From Enhydrobacter aerosaccus (lineage in GTDB: Bacteria; Pseudomonadota; Alphaproteobacteria; Reyranellales; Reyranellaceae), in contig NZ_FUWJ01000002.1 in assembly GCF_900167455.1 (NCBI RefSeq), positions 1,054,305 to 1,118,304 of the forward strand: a DNA stretch of 64,000 nt, written 5' to 3'. The translations under genes were made by a program, and so were the position numbers. The notes beneath the pieces were generated by a model. The model was not told the origin of the DNA. It saw only the letters and a list, made by a program, of their open reading frames with translations, and made no database searches. How positions within the stretch are numbered: position 1 is the first letter of the stretch; every line of letters begins with the position of its first letter. Positions 53,335 through 63,500 of this stretch are shown in pieces.

Positions 53335-54335
53335 TGAACGAGCCCCTTCTGCCAGGACAGCAGCCTGTCGCGCACGCGGAACAGCACCGTGATCAGCGCC
53401 GAGCACATCAACGCCATCACCAGCAGAGCGCCATACATATTGGCATAGGCTGCCCAGCCCTGCGCCCATTGCAGATACCATCCGAGACCGGACTTCACGC
53501 CCAGCATCTCCGCCACCACGAGGACGGCGAACGAAGATCCCAGTCCCATGAACAGGCCGACAAAGACGTGCGGCAAGGCGGCCGGGATCGCGACCTTCAG
53601 GATCAGGAACCGCGAATTGGCGCCCAGTGTCCGCGCCACATCGTAGTAGGCGGTCTGCACGCCCGCGACGCCTGACCAGGTGAGCACGATCAGCGGAAAG
53701 GCCGTCGCCAGCGCGATCAGGAACGTGCTGGCGCTGCCGCTGCTCGGGAAGATGAAGAAGGCAAGCGGCAACCAGGCTGTTGCCGGCAACGGGCCGACCA
53801 ACCGCATGACCGGATGGATCCAATATCCGACTCGTTTCGACCAGCCGAGCGCCACCCCGATCACGAAGCCGACGGCGGCACCGATGGCGAAGCCGCGCGC
53901 CAGCAGCAACACCGAGTGGAGGAGGGAATCGCCCAGCCGTCGCCAGTCGTCGGTATAGACCTCGAGGAAGGCCTGCGGCGACGGGAAGAACGGCAGTGGC
54001 AGCAGGTCGAGCTTCGCTGTCGCGACTTCCCAGGCCGTCATCACCAGCGCCAAAACCACGAGCCATGGAGCGAAGCGGCCCAGGCGTGCAACTGGCCGCG
54101 AGAACCATCCTCCGGCCCATGCCAGGAGCTGCAGCATGCCGAACCCCAGCGCAAGGCTGCCCAATAGGGAAGTGCGCTCGAGTTCCTGTGCGTCCGGCCA
54201 AGCCAGAATCACAACCCCGAGGCCCAGCCAAAGGAAGCCGGCGACGACAAGCAGCCCCAGGGAGTGCGGCCGCTCGTCGTCGCCAGCCAGAAGCGCGCCC
54301 GCCCTGCCGGGTGCCGCCTCCGCAATCGCCGTCAT
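53328..54335 (-). CDS. ABC transporter permease, SsuC/TauC type, with N-terminal extra helices
   Basis: The 335-residue membrane protein has two extra N-terminal helices before the usual six. The EAA loop reads ARTLGANSRFLILKVAIPAALPHVF near residue 235. It sits between the binding-protein and ATPase genes. Members with the extra N-terminal part are common among sulfonate or nitrate transporters. Confidence 0.9.
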   Translation of the reverse strand: MTAIAEAAPGRAGALLAGDDERPHSLGLLVVAGFLWLGLGVVILAWPDAQELERTSLLGSLALGFGMLQLLAWAGGWFSRPVARLGRFAPWLVVLALVMTAWEVATAKLDLLPLPFFPSPQAFLEVYTDDWRRLGDSLLHSVLLLARGFAIGAAVGFVIGVALGWSKRVGYWIHPVMRLVGPLPATAWLPLAFFIFPSSGSASTFLIALATAFPLIVLTWSGVAGVQTAYYDVARTLGANSRFLILKVAIPAALPHVFVGLFMGLGSSFAVLVVAEMLGVKSGLGWYLQWAQGWAAYANMYGALLVMALMCSALITVLFRVRDRLLSWQKGLVQW

Positions 54336-54345
54336 CGCAGCCTCC

Positions 54346-55407
54346 CTACGCCAATACGTCGGCGGTCACGCGCGCCGCGTACTTCTGGACGTCCGTCGAC
54401 TGCTTGAAGACGGCGATGCTCTTCAGTTCCTCCGCGTAGAGGCTGATCTGTTGGCGCAGGTCGGCGGCCAGCGGATTATGGTGATGTGTATGACTGCGCA
54501 GCATGGCCGCCAGTTGCTCCACTGGCGCCTTCGCATGCGGCGCGAAGACCTCGGCAGCGGCTTCCGAATTCGTTGCCACCCATTCCTGGGCCTCGAGCAA
54601 GGCCTGAGTGAGTGCCGTGGCAACTGGCTTGTCCTGGCGGATCAGGCTGCCGCGGATTCCCAGCACACAGCAGGTGCGGTGCGAGAAATCACCGGTGAGA
54701 TTGTTGGCGATCTCGAACAGGTTGTCCCGATCGCGCGCGATCCAGCCGAGAGGATCTCCCAAGGCGAAGGCCTGGACCTCACCCTTCTTCAAGGCCACTG
54801 GCAGCACGTCGCCCGGAAAGACCTTCCATTCGATCTCCTTGTTGGGATCGACGCCCGCTTGCTGAAGCATGATCGAGAAGAAGTTGCGGTCGGGCGCCGC
54901 GAGATCGGTGACACCGATGGTCTTGCCTTTAAGACCGCCGACGTCGTGGATGCCGCTGTCCCGGGTCGTGAAAAGACGCATGCAACCGCCGTGAATGCCA
55001 GCAGAGATCTTGACATCAAAGCCGGCCTCCAGCGGCTTCAGCCAACGCAGAGCCATGCCGATACCCGCATCGGCCTTGCCGGTCGCGATGGCTTCGAGCA
55101 GCTGATCTGTCGAACCACCGAAATTGATCAGCTCGACGTCGAGATTGTGCTTGGCAAAGTAGCCTTTCTCCTTCGCCGCTGCCACACCGACGGTGCAGAT
55201 CGCCGTAGCGTTCCAGGTGAGCTTCAGCTCTCGCTTCTGCGGCAGGATGACAGGCTGGCCGAACGACGTCCGGCAGATCGATGGATCGAACTGATCCAGC
55301 GTCTGACCACGGAGAAAGGTGCGCTGTGCAACTGCCGCAGCGGGGATCAAAGCACTGGCAGCGGCGGCGGTCCGCAAGAACGTACGACGGGTGGCAAAGC
55401 GAAACAT
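54346..55407 (-). CDS. ABC transporter substrate-binding protein, SsuA/NMT1 type
   Basis: The 353-residue protein has a Tat-like leader (RFATRRTFLRTAAAAS, cleavage after AVAQ) and the NMT1 fold (ELINFGGSTDQLLEAIATGKADAGIG; GKTIGVTDLAAPDRNFFSIMLQQAG). The C-terminal His run SHTHHHNPL is notable. The start ATG 55407 is preferred over the upstream 55428 because the leader begins there. The operon lies next to metY, which hints at organosulfur uptake, not proved. Confidence 0.92.
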   Translation of the reverse strand: MFRFATRRTFLRTAAAASALIPAAAVAQRTFLRGQTLDQFDPSICRTSFGQPVILPQKRELKLTWNATAICTVGVAAAKEKGYFAKHNLDVELINFGGSTDQLLEAIATGKADAGIGMALRWLKPLEAGFDVKISAGIHGGCMRLFTTRDSGIHDVGGLKGKTIGVTDLAAPDRNFFSIMLQQAGVDPNKEIEWKVFPGDVLPVALKKGEVQAFALGDPLGWIARDRDNLFEIANNLTGDFSHRTCCVLGIRGSLIRQDKPVATALTQALLEAQEWVATNSEAAAEVFAPHAKAPVEQLAAMLRSHTHHHNPLAADLRQQISLYAEELKSIAVFKQSTDVQKYAARVTADVLA

Positions 55408-55572
55408 CGCGGGTACTCCAGGCAACACGGGAAGAACACGGGCGCGCGCAGACGCGCGACAGCCTCTAACGGCGGCAACAGGACTTGGTCGGAACGACTT
55501 CGTCGCATTTCATGCGGCGAAGCATGGTTCGATTCGACGGCTCGGGTAAATAATCAGGAAAACCAAAGTGAC

Positions 55573-55608
55573 GGCGCCGGAGGAAAGAGCTTTCCGCCCT
55601 TCGGCGCC
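55573..55608 (-). terminator. Hairpin after metY
   Basis: GGCGCC at 55573-55578 and 55603-55608 frame a near-complementary GGAAAG/CTTTCC inner stem, 19 bases past the metY stop. On the minus strand a T-rich stretch (TTTGGTTTTCC) follows, fitting a factor-independent terminator. Confidence 0.65.
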
Positions 55609-55626
55609 TCACGATGGTGTTCTGCT

Positions 55627-56943
55627 TCAGGCCGCCCGAGCGAGAGTGCCCGCCGCGTCGAGCGCCTGGGAAAGATCGGCGACGATGTCATCGATATGTT
55701 CGATGCCGATCGACAGGCGCACATAGCCATCGGAAACGCCCGTCTTCTGCTGGTCCTCAGGCGTGAGCTGCGAGTGGGTGGTCGTCGCCGGATGGATGGC
55801 CAGGCTGCGTGCATCGCCGATGTTGGCGACATGGTAGAGAAGCTTCAGCGAATCGATGAAGCGTCGTCCGGCCTCGCGTCCGGCCGCGAGCTCGAAGCCC
55901 ACGAGACCGCCATATCCGCCCTTCAAATAGGTGTCAGCGCGGCGGCGAGACTCGCCGGTCTGTTGTGATGGATAAATCACGCGCACGACCTCGGGCCGCT
56001 TGACGAGGAAATCGGCCACCGCCTGTGCGTTGCGCGAATGCCGTTCGATCCGCAGCGCCAAGGTCTCGATGCCCTGCAGCGTCAGAAAGGCATTGAACGG
56101 CGATTGAGCAGCGCCGATATCGCGCAGCAAAGTCGTGCGCGCCTTTATGATGTAGGCAACCGGGCCGATCGGCTTCACCGCCTCGACCCAGACTGCGCCG
56201 TGATAGCTTGGATCGGGCTCATTCAGGGCAGGCTGGCGAGTCGGATGGGCGGCCCAGTCGAACCGGCCACCATCGACGATCAGGCCACCGATCGAGTTGC
56301 CGTGGCCGCCCAGGTACTTGGTGCTGGAATAGACGACGATCGCCGCGCCATGGTCGAGCGGACGCGACAGTATCGGGGCTGCGGTATTGTCGACGATCAG
56401 GGGAATGCCCAGGGGCCGGCCAATATCGGCAACCTCCTTGATCGGAAACACCGTCAGCTTCGGATTCGGCAAGGTCTCGGCGTAGTACGCCCGGGTACGG
56501 CTATCGGTCGCGCGAGCAAAGGCACCCGGATCGGCCGGATCGACGAAACGCACCTCGATTCCCTGATCCTTGAGTGTATGAGCGAACAGGTTCCAGGTGC
56601 CGCCATAGAGGTCCGTCGAGCTCACGACGTTATCTCCCGCTCGCGCCAGGTTCTGGATCGCGAAGGCGGACGCGGCCTGTCCCGAGGCCAGGGCCAATGC
56701 GGCAACGCCGCCTTCGAGGGCGGCAACGCGCTGCTCCAGTACATCGGCCGTGGGATTGCCGATACGGGTATAGATATTGCCCAGTTCCTTCAGAGCAAAC
56801 AGGTTCGACGCCTGCTCGGTATCGCGGAACTGAAAGGAGGTCGTCTGGTAGATCGGTACGGCCACAGCGCCGGTTGTCGGATCGGCGCGCCAGCCGGCAT
56901 GCAGGGAGAGCGTCTCGGGATGCTTGGAGAGCGACGAAGTCAT
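55627..56943 (-). CDS. metY: O-acetylhomoserine aminocarboxypropyltransferase / sulfhydrylase
   Basis: The 438-residue PLP enzyme shows the Cys/Met metabolism family pattern with Lys209 in SSTKYLGGHGNS, the YTRIGNPTADVLEQRVAALEGG segment and the C-terminal SIGIEHIDDIVADL. It makes homocysteine from O-acetylhomoserine and sulfide. The ABC operon for a sulfonate-like substrate lies just downstream. Confidence 0.96.
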   Translation of the reverse strand: MTSSLSKHPETLSLHAGWRADPTTGAVAVPIYQTTSFQFRDTEQASNLFALKELGNIYTRIGNPTADVLEQRVAALEGGVAALALASGQAASAFAIQNLARAGDNVVSSTDLYGGTWNLFAHTLKDQGIEVRFVDPADPGAFARATDSRTRAYYAETLPNPKLTVFPIKEVADIGRPLGIPLIVDNTAAPILSRPLDHGAAIVVYSSTKYLGGHGNSIGGLIVDGGRFDWAAHPTRQPALNEPDPSYHGAVWVEAVKPIGPVAYIIKARTTLLRDIGAAQSPFNAFLTLQGIETLALRIERHSRNAQAVADFLVKRPEVVRVIYPSQQTGESRRRADTYLKGGYGGLVGFELAAGREAGRRFIDSLKLLYHVANIGDARSLAIHPATTTHSQLTPEDQQKTGVSDGYVRLSIGIEHIDDIVADLSQALDAAGTLARAA

Positions 56944-57291
56944 GTCAAAAGTCCCTCGTTGGGAGTGATCGGAAGTGAAGTCACGTCGGGTTCGAGCGAG
57001 ACGTCACACACGCGCCGGTCGCGGCGGTCGACCACCGGCGGGAATAGAGGGAGCGCACAGACTTAACCTTTGGTGAATGTCGGACAGGCCCGATACTCAC
57101 GACCGCTTCCGATAGGGTCAAACGCAGCCGTTGCTCTCTTTGGCCGCCTTGAGGAAAGTGCGCAGTCGCCTTCCCTCGTCAGCCGATCGAATCATTCCGT
57201 GCGCATGGCAGCCACGCGATGTGACCCTCTGCAAGGTGGTCGAGCCATGCTATCTGTAAGCTCTTCGGACCTAATACAGGACGAGCAGGGT
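56944..57291. other. Divergent space between metY and the AtuA gene
   Basis: No gene is supported in these 348 bases. An inverted repeat pairs 57013-57019 with 57034-57040 around GGTCGACC-like bases, in the metY leader. I looked for a SAM-II or SAM/SAH riboswitch and saw none. Confidence 0.45.
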
Positions 57292-58662
57292 ATGGCCGCC
57301 TCGAAGAATGACGAGATTCGGATCCTCACGCCGTCCGGCATGCTGGGCTACGGGTTCCCGATCGAGCATTTGCGCCTGGGCCTGGAGCAGAAGCCCCATG
57401 CCATCACCATCGATTCGGGCTCGACCGATTCCGGCCCGCAAAAGCTTGGCCTGGGCGAGATGACCTGCAGCCGCGAGGCCTACATGAAGGACCTGGAGGT
57501 CCTGCTGGAGGCGCAGCGCGAGGCCAGGATCCCTCTTCTGATCTCCTCGGCCGGCGGCGACGGCAGCAACCTGCATGTCGATGCCTTCCGCAACATGATT
57601 GCAGAGATCTCGCGCAAGCGCGGCTGGCGCTTCAAGTTGGCGAAGATCTACGCCGATATCGATAAGCGACATATCGCCAGGGAACTCGAAGCCGGGCGCA
57701 TTGAACCGCTGGGTCCCGTGCCGCCCCTCGATCCCCGCGAGCTCGCGGCCGCCACCGTCGTCGTGGCCCAAATGGGCGCCGAGCCGTTCCTCAAGGCGCT
57801 CGAACCGGAGGATGTCGATGTCGTGGTGAGCGGGCGGGCCTACGATCCCGCGCCGACCGCCGCGATGGCCATTCGCGCCGGCTTCGATCCGGCCCTCGCC
57901 TGGCACATGGGCAAGATCATGGAATGCGGCGCGCTCTGCGCCGAGCCCGTCGGGCGCAGCGTCATCGGCTATCTGAGGCAGGATCATTTCGAGATCGAGC
58001 CCCTCAATCCAGCGGAACGCTGCACCACGGCCTCGGTCGCGGCGCATACGCTCTACGAGAAGACGCATCCCTTCCTGCTTGCCGGCCCCGGCGGCACGCT
58101 CGACCTCTCCCACTGCACGTACGAGCAGGTGAGCGACAGGCGCGTACGCGTCTCGGGCAGCCGCTTCGATCCTGGCAAGCGCTACACGATCAAGCTCGAA
58201 GGCGCCAAGACCGCGGGCTGGCGAAGCATTTTCATCGCCGGAGCGCGCGACCCGATCTTCATAAGCCAGATCGATTCGATCCTCGACCAGGTGATCGCCG
58301 GAACGCGCGCCTACTTCGGCGACGTGCCCGAGGAAGCCTACCGCATCATTCCCCACATCTACGGCAAGAATGGCGTGATGGGCGACCTCGAACCGGTGAA
58401 GACACCGGCGCACGAGCTTTGCATCATCGTCGAGGTGGCAGCCGCCACGCAGGCGCTGGCGACGGCGATCTGCGGCAAGGCCCGCACCAGCCTGATGCAT
58501 TGTCCCTATCCAGGTCGCATCGCCACGGCCGGCAACATCGCCTCGCCCTTCACGCCGCTCGAGATTCCACTTGGGCAGGCCTGCGAATTCAATGTCTATC
58601 ACCTGATGACGGTCGACAGCCCGACAGCCCTCTTCCCGGTCCGCTACGAGGAGATTTCGTGA
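57292..58662 (+). CDS. AtuA-family (DUF1446) protein
   Basis: The 456-residue protein has the DUF1446/AtuA core: ITIDSGSTDSGPQKLG, LLISSAGGDGSNLHVD, VVVSGRAYDPAPTAAMAIRAG and the C-terminal HGKNGVMGD-like YGKNGVMGDLEPV. The name comes from acyclic terpene use in Pseudomonas, but in many bacteria the pair acts on other hydroxy acids and is not proved. The ATG 57292 start is chosen because earlier sequence lacks the family pattern and a ribosome site is near (GAGCAGGGT). It is followed by the DUF4387 gene. Confidence 0.9.
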   Translation: MAASKNDEIRILTPSGMLGYGFPIEHLRLGLEQKPHAITIDSGSTDSGPQKLGLGEMTCSREAYMKDLEVLLEAQREARIPLLISSAGGDGSNLHVDAFRNMIAEISRKRGWRFKLAKIYADIDKRHIARELEAGRIEPLGPVPPLDPRELAAATVVVAQMGAEPFLKALEPEDVDVVVSGRAYDPAPTAAMAIRAGFDPALAWHMGKIMECGALCAEPVGRSVIGYLRQDHFEIEPLNPAERCTTASVAAHTLYEKTHPFLLAGPGGTLDLSHCTYEQVSDRRVRVSGSRFDPGKRYTIKLEGAKTAGWRSIFIAGARDPIFISQIDSILDQVIAGTRAYFGDVPEEAYRIIPHIYGKNGVMGDLEPVKTPAHELCIIVEVAAATQALATAICGKARTSLMHCPYPGRIATAGNIASPFTPLEIPLGQACEFNVYHLMTVDSPTALFPVRYEEIS

Positions 58663-58994
58663 CCTCTGTCCCCACGCCATTGCGCGACATCGCCAAGGTC
58701 GTGCGCAGCAAGAACGCCGGGCCGTTCGAAATCACACTCGACATCATCTTCAAGTCGAAGGAAGACTATGAAGTGGTGAAGGAGAGCGGGGTGATCACGA
58801 AGGAGCTGATCTCGCGGCTCTACAATGTGCCGACTCAGGCCATCATCACCTTCGGCTTCTTCGATCTGGTGAACGCGGTGAAGATCACCTTACCTAGACC
58901 GCGGGTGCAGGGTGGCGTCGGCGAAACCGACATGCATGCCGCCCAGCAGCACGTCCCGCTGCAGGAGATCCGGATCCCCTGGCCTGCGAGGTAG
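58659..58994 (+). CDS. DUF4387 protein, partner of AtuA
   Basis: The 111-residue protein shows LRDIAKVVRSKNAGPFEITLDIIF and the ITFGFFDLVNAVKITLPRP block of DUF4387. It starts at GTG 58659, overlapping the AtuA stop as GTGA, so the two are co-translated and probably form one complex; in some proteins the two regions are fused. A C-terminal HAAQQHVPLQEIRIPWP tail closes it. Confidence 0.92.
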   Translation: MTSVPTPLRDIAKVVRSKNAGPFEITLDIIFKSKEDYEVVKESGVITKELISRLYNVPTQAIITFGFFDLVNAVKITLPRPRVQGGVGETDMHAAQQHVPLQEIRIPWPAR

Positions 58995-59037
58995 ATGCAC
59001 AGTTCGGCGGCTGCCCGAGCGTCGCCGAACCTGGCTG

Positions 59038-60561
59038 TCAGAACGGCCACCAGCCCTTCTTCACCGGCGATGGCTTGGGCAGGGTCTTGGGGCTGGGAGG
59101 AATGAGGGCCGGCAGATCCGAATCCCGCCATCCACCCCCAAGGGCCGCAACCAGCGTGGCGCTGGCGGTCAGGCGATTCAGGCGGATGTTGATCAAGGTC
59201 TGTTCGGCGCTGAGCGCCGTCTGCTGCGCCGTCACCACCGTCGTATAGGCGGCGGTCCCTGCCTGGTATTGATTGAGCGAGAGCCGTTCGGCATCGCGCG
59301 CGGCCGCGACGGCGCGTCGCTGGATCTCTTCCTGCTGGGCAAAATAGTTTTGCTGCGCCAGGGCGTCCTCGACTTGCTGAAAAGCGGTGATGACGGTTTG
59401 ACGATAGGTGGCGACCATCTTGTCGTAATTGGCTCGCGCGCCCTCAACTGCGGCCTTCATGGCACCGCCATCGAGCAGCGTACCCGACAGCTGTGGCCCT
59501 ATCGACCATACGGCAGAGCCGATCTGCAACAGATTGCTGAGGGTCGTCGTCAGGAACGAGATACTGGCATTGAAGGTGAAGTCCGGATAGTAGGCCGCCT
59601 GGGCAACGCCGATCTGCGCATTGGCGGACTGCATCGTACGCTCGGCAGCCGCGATATCGGGGCGCCGCTCGAGAAGGGCCGATGGCGCACCGGCCTCGAG
59701 CGTCGGCACCGTCGCCGGCGGCGGCGCGGTCTCGATCGAGACCTCGGCCGGGATCTTGCCGACCAGGGCGGCAACAGCATGTTCGAACTGGGCGCGATTG
59801 GCGGCTTCCGCGGCATAGAGGGCACGTGTCTGCTCGAGCAATGTCTGCGCCTGCGCCAGATCGAGCCGCGAGGCGGTACCCGCATTCATCTGATTCTGCA
59901 CGATCTGCAGCGAGCGCGCATAGGCTGCAATCGACCTGTTGTAGAGGTCGCGTCGCTCGTCCGAGATACGCAACGAGAAGTAGCTCGTCGCCAGGCTCGA
60001 TTGCGCCGACAGCCGAGCCGCATCCAGATCGGCTTTGCTCGCTTGCGCCGCCGCCGCATCGCTTTCGATTGTGCGCCGGATGCGGCCCCAGACATCGACT
60101 TCCCAGCTGATCGTGCTGCCGATCGAATACTGGCCGACCGACCCGTTGCTGGTGCCCGTCACGAAACCGCTGCCCGTGCTGACGACGGCTCCGCCGCGAC
60201 CGCCGCTGGAACTGACCTGCTGGATCGAACCGGTATAGCCAAAGGTCGGGAACAGGCCGGACTGACTCTGGCGGAGCAATGCCACCGCCTGCCGATAGGC
60301 CGCCTCGTTTTCCTTCAGCGTCTGGTTCGACACATCGACCTGTGCCATCAGGCGATCCAGTGTCGGATCGGCATAGATCGTCCACCAGGGGCCACGATCG
60401 ATCGTGTCGCGAGGAGCCGCCGGACGGAACGTGATCCCGTTCACTTCCTTGTAGGCCGCGGGCGGGTCGCTCGCTGGCGGAGGGCGCTGGTAGTCGGGTC
60501 CGACAGCGCAGGCCGCGACGGGAAAAAGCACAAGGAAGGGAATGACAGTCCGGAAGTTCAT
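59038..60561 (-). CDS. Outer-membrane efflux lipoprotein (NodT family)
   Basis: The 507-residue protein has a lipoprotein leader (LVLFPVAACAVGPDYQRP) and two repeats of the TolC-like coiled-coil domain (LKENEAAYRQAVALLRQSQSG; AQTLLEQTRALYAAEAANRAQFEHAVAALVG). It starts overlapping the RND stop as ATGA and serves as the outer channel of the pump. Confidence 0.94.
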   Translation of the reverse strand: MNFRTVIPFLVLFPVAACAVGPDYQRPPPASDPPAAYKEVNGITFRPAAPRDTIDRGPWWTIYADPTLDRLMAQVDVSNQTLKENEAAYRQAVALLRQSQSGLFPTFGYTGSIQQVSSSGGRGGAVVSTGSGFVTGTSNGSVGQYSIGSTISWEVDVWGRIRRTIESDAAAAQASKADLDAARLSAQSSLATSYFSLRISDERRDLYNRSIAAYARSLQIVQNQMNAGTASRLDLAQAQTLLEQTRALYAAEAANRAQFEHAVAALVGKIPAEVSIETAPPPATVPTLEAGAPSALLERRPDIAAAERTMQSANAQIGVAQAAYYPDFTFNASISFLTTTLSNLLQIGSAVWSIGPQLSGTLLDGGAMKAAVEGARANYDKMVATYRQTVITAFQQVEDALAQQNYFAQQEEIQRRAVAAARDAERLSLNQYQAGTAAYTTVVTAQQTALSAEQTLINIRLNRLTASATLVAALGGGWRDSDLPALIPPSPKTLPKPSPVKKGWWPF

Positions 60562-63500
60562 GCGCGGGCCTCGAGCCCGCCCATAGAGCGCGCCAACCGG
60601 CTCAGGGGATCGCGGTCACGCCGGCGGAAGCGGTCGAGATAAAGATAGATCACTGGCGTTGTGTAGAGCGTCAGCACCTGACTGACCAGAAGGCCACCAA
60701 TGATGGAAAGTCCCAGCGGCCGTCGCAGCTCGGCGCCATCGCCGAAATTGAGCGCGAGCGGCAGGGCACCGAGCATGGCGGCCATGGTCGTCATGAGGAT
60801 CGGGCGCAGGCGCAACAGGCAGGCTTCATAGATTGCCTGCCGCGGGTCGAGATCCTGGTTGCGTTCGCGGTCGAGCGCCACATCGATCATCATGATGGCA
60901 TTCTTCTTAACGATGCCGATGAGCAGCAGGACGCCGATCATGGCGATGATGCTGAGCTCGACATGAAAGATCATCAGCGCCAACAGCGCCCCGATGCCGG
61001 CCGACGGCAAGGTGGAAAGGATCGTGATGGGATGGATATAGCTTTCATAGAGGACACCCAGCACGATGTAGATGGCCGCGAGCGCAAACAGCACAACGAC
61101 GAGCTGGCTGTCGAGTGACTGCTGAAATGCGCGCGCCGTGCCCTGGAACGAACCGTGGATCGAGGCCGGCATCCCGATCTCGAGCATGGTGTGGTTGATG
61201 TAGGCAACCGCGTCGCTCAGCGTCTTGTTGAGCGCCAGATTGAACGAGATGGTGGTGGCGACGAACAACCCTTGGTGATTGACGCCGAGCGGCGTGGTGT
61301 CGAAGGCATAGTTGGTGACCGCCGAAAGCGGGATCATGGTCTCGGGCGACGTGCTGACGGCCGCCGCCGTCGACGCGGCGCCCCGGCCGCTGACGGCGAT
61401 CTGGTTGGTGAGCTGGTTGCGCACCGCCTGACTCGGATCGAGCGCGGTGGCGGCATTGGTGAGCCCCGTTACCGACCCGGTATTGCCGGAACTCGTGGAC
61501 ACACTCGGCGATGTCGAAACGATGGCCTGGGTCGAGGTCGCGCCGCTGATCGATCCACCCATCGTGCTGACATAGATCTGCTCCAGCGTCTTTGGGTTCT
61601 GCCAGTATTCCGGCGCCACCTCCATGACGACGTGATACTGATTTAGCGCATTATAGATCGTCGAGACCTGTCGCTGGCCAAAAGCGTCGTACAGCGTAGA
61701 GACGATGGAACTGGTGCTGATACCCAGCCGGCTCGCCGAATCGCGGTCGATGGCAATATCCACCTGCAGACCGTGCTGCTGCTGGTCGGAGTCGATATCG
61801 GTGATGACCGAGCTGTTCCGCTGCAGGGCAGCCACCAGTTTCGGGGCCCAGGTATAAAGATCGGCCAAGGAATCGGATTGCAGCGTGAACTGGTATTGCG
61901 AATTGCCCTGCCGGCCACCGACACGGATGTCCTGCACCGCCTGCAGGAAGAGATTGGCGCCCGGCACTTGCGCCAATCGCCCCCGCAGACGGGCAATGAC
62001 CTGATCCGCGGAAGCGTCCCGCTGCGAAAGAGGCTTGAGACTGGCGAACAGAAAGCCGGAGTTGGTCTGGAACCCGCCGGTGAAGCCCGCCACGTTGTCG
62101 ACCGCCGGGTCGGAGCGCACGATGGCCATGAATTGGCGGAACTTCCGGCGCATTGCCTGAAACGAGATGCTCTGGTCGGCGCGGATCCCACCAATGATGC
62201 GGCCCGTGTCCTGTTGGGGAAAGAAACCCTTGGGCACCTCGTAGTACAGGAAGACGTTCAGGAACACCGTGCCGAGAAAGACCAGGATCGTCGCACGGGG
62301 ATGGCGCAGCACCCAAGCGAGGGTGCGCCCGTAGAAGCCCTGCACGCCATCGAAGACGCGCTCGCTCACCCGCGCGAACCAGCCCGGCGGCCGTTGCACT
62401 TCGTCTTGCCGAGGCGCGCGCAGCACGTAGGCGCACATCATCGGCGTGGTGGTCAGCGACACCACCATGGAAATGACGATGGCGATGGTCAGGGTGACGG
62501 CGAATTCCCGGAACAAACGGCCGACGATGCCGCCCATCAACAGAATGGGAATGAAGACGGCGATGAGCGACAGACTCATGGAGATCACGGTGAAGCCAAC
62601 TTCCTTCGCCCCTCGCACCGCCGCCTGCCGCCGCGGCATGCCCTCCTCGATATGCCGCGAAATGTTCTCCAGCACGATGATCGCATCGTCGACGACGAAG
62701 CCGGCGGCGATCGTCATGGCCATGAGCGACAGATTGTTGAGACTGAAGCCCATCAGGTACATGACGCCGAAAGTCCCGACCAGCGACACGGGCACGGCCA
62801 CCGACGGCACCAGAGCCGCCCGCACCGAGCGCAGGAAGGCAAAGGTCACCAGCACCACCAGGATGACACTGAGACTCAACGCTCGCTCGACCTCCTTGAG
62901 GGAAGCGCGAATGGTGGTTGTCCGATCCGACACCAGGTTGACGTCGATCTCGGGCGGCAATGCCGCCTGCAGATCCGGCAGCTCCGCTTTCACCTGATCC
63001 ACGGTGGCGATGATGTTGGCGTTCGGCTGAAGGTAGATGATCACCAGCACCGACCGCTTGCCGTTGGCCTGGCCCTCGTTGCGCAGGTCCTCGACCGAGT
63101 CGTCCACCTGGGCCACATCGGACAGCCGCACCGGCGCGTTGTTACGCCAGGCGATCACCAGGTCACGGTAGTCGGCCGCCGCGCGCGACTGGTCGTTGGT
63201 ATAGATCTGGTAGCGGCGGTCGCCGACCTCGACAGCTCCCTTGGGCGAGTTTGCGTTCGCTGCCGCGAGAGCCGCGCGCACGCTTTCCAGGCCGATCTGG
63301 TACTTCGACAGGGCGTTCGGATTGATCTCCGCCCGCACCGCCGGCAACGAGCTGCCCCCCAGCGTGACCTGCCCGACACCGGTCACTTGGCTCAGTTTCT
63401 GCTGCAGGATGTTCGAAGCAGCGTCGTAGAGCTGGCCTTGCGGCAGCGTATCCGACGTCAGCGCGAGGATCACCGCAGGAGCATCGGCCGGATTGATCTT

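Noticed and set aside
56944..57291. SAM-II or SAM/SAH riboswitch in the metY leader
   Set aside because: I saw an inverted repeat but none of the conserved riboswitch sequence.
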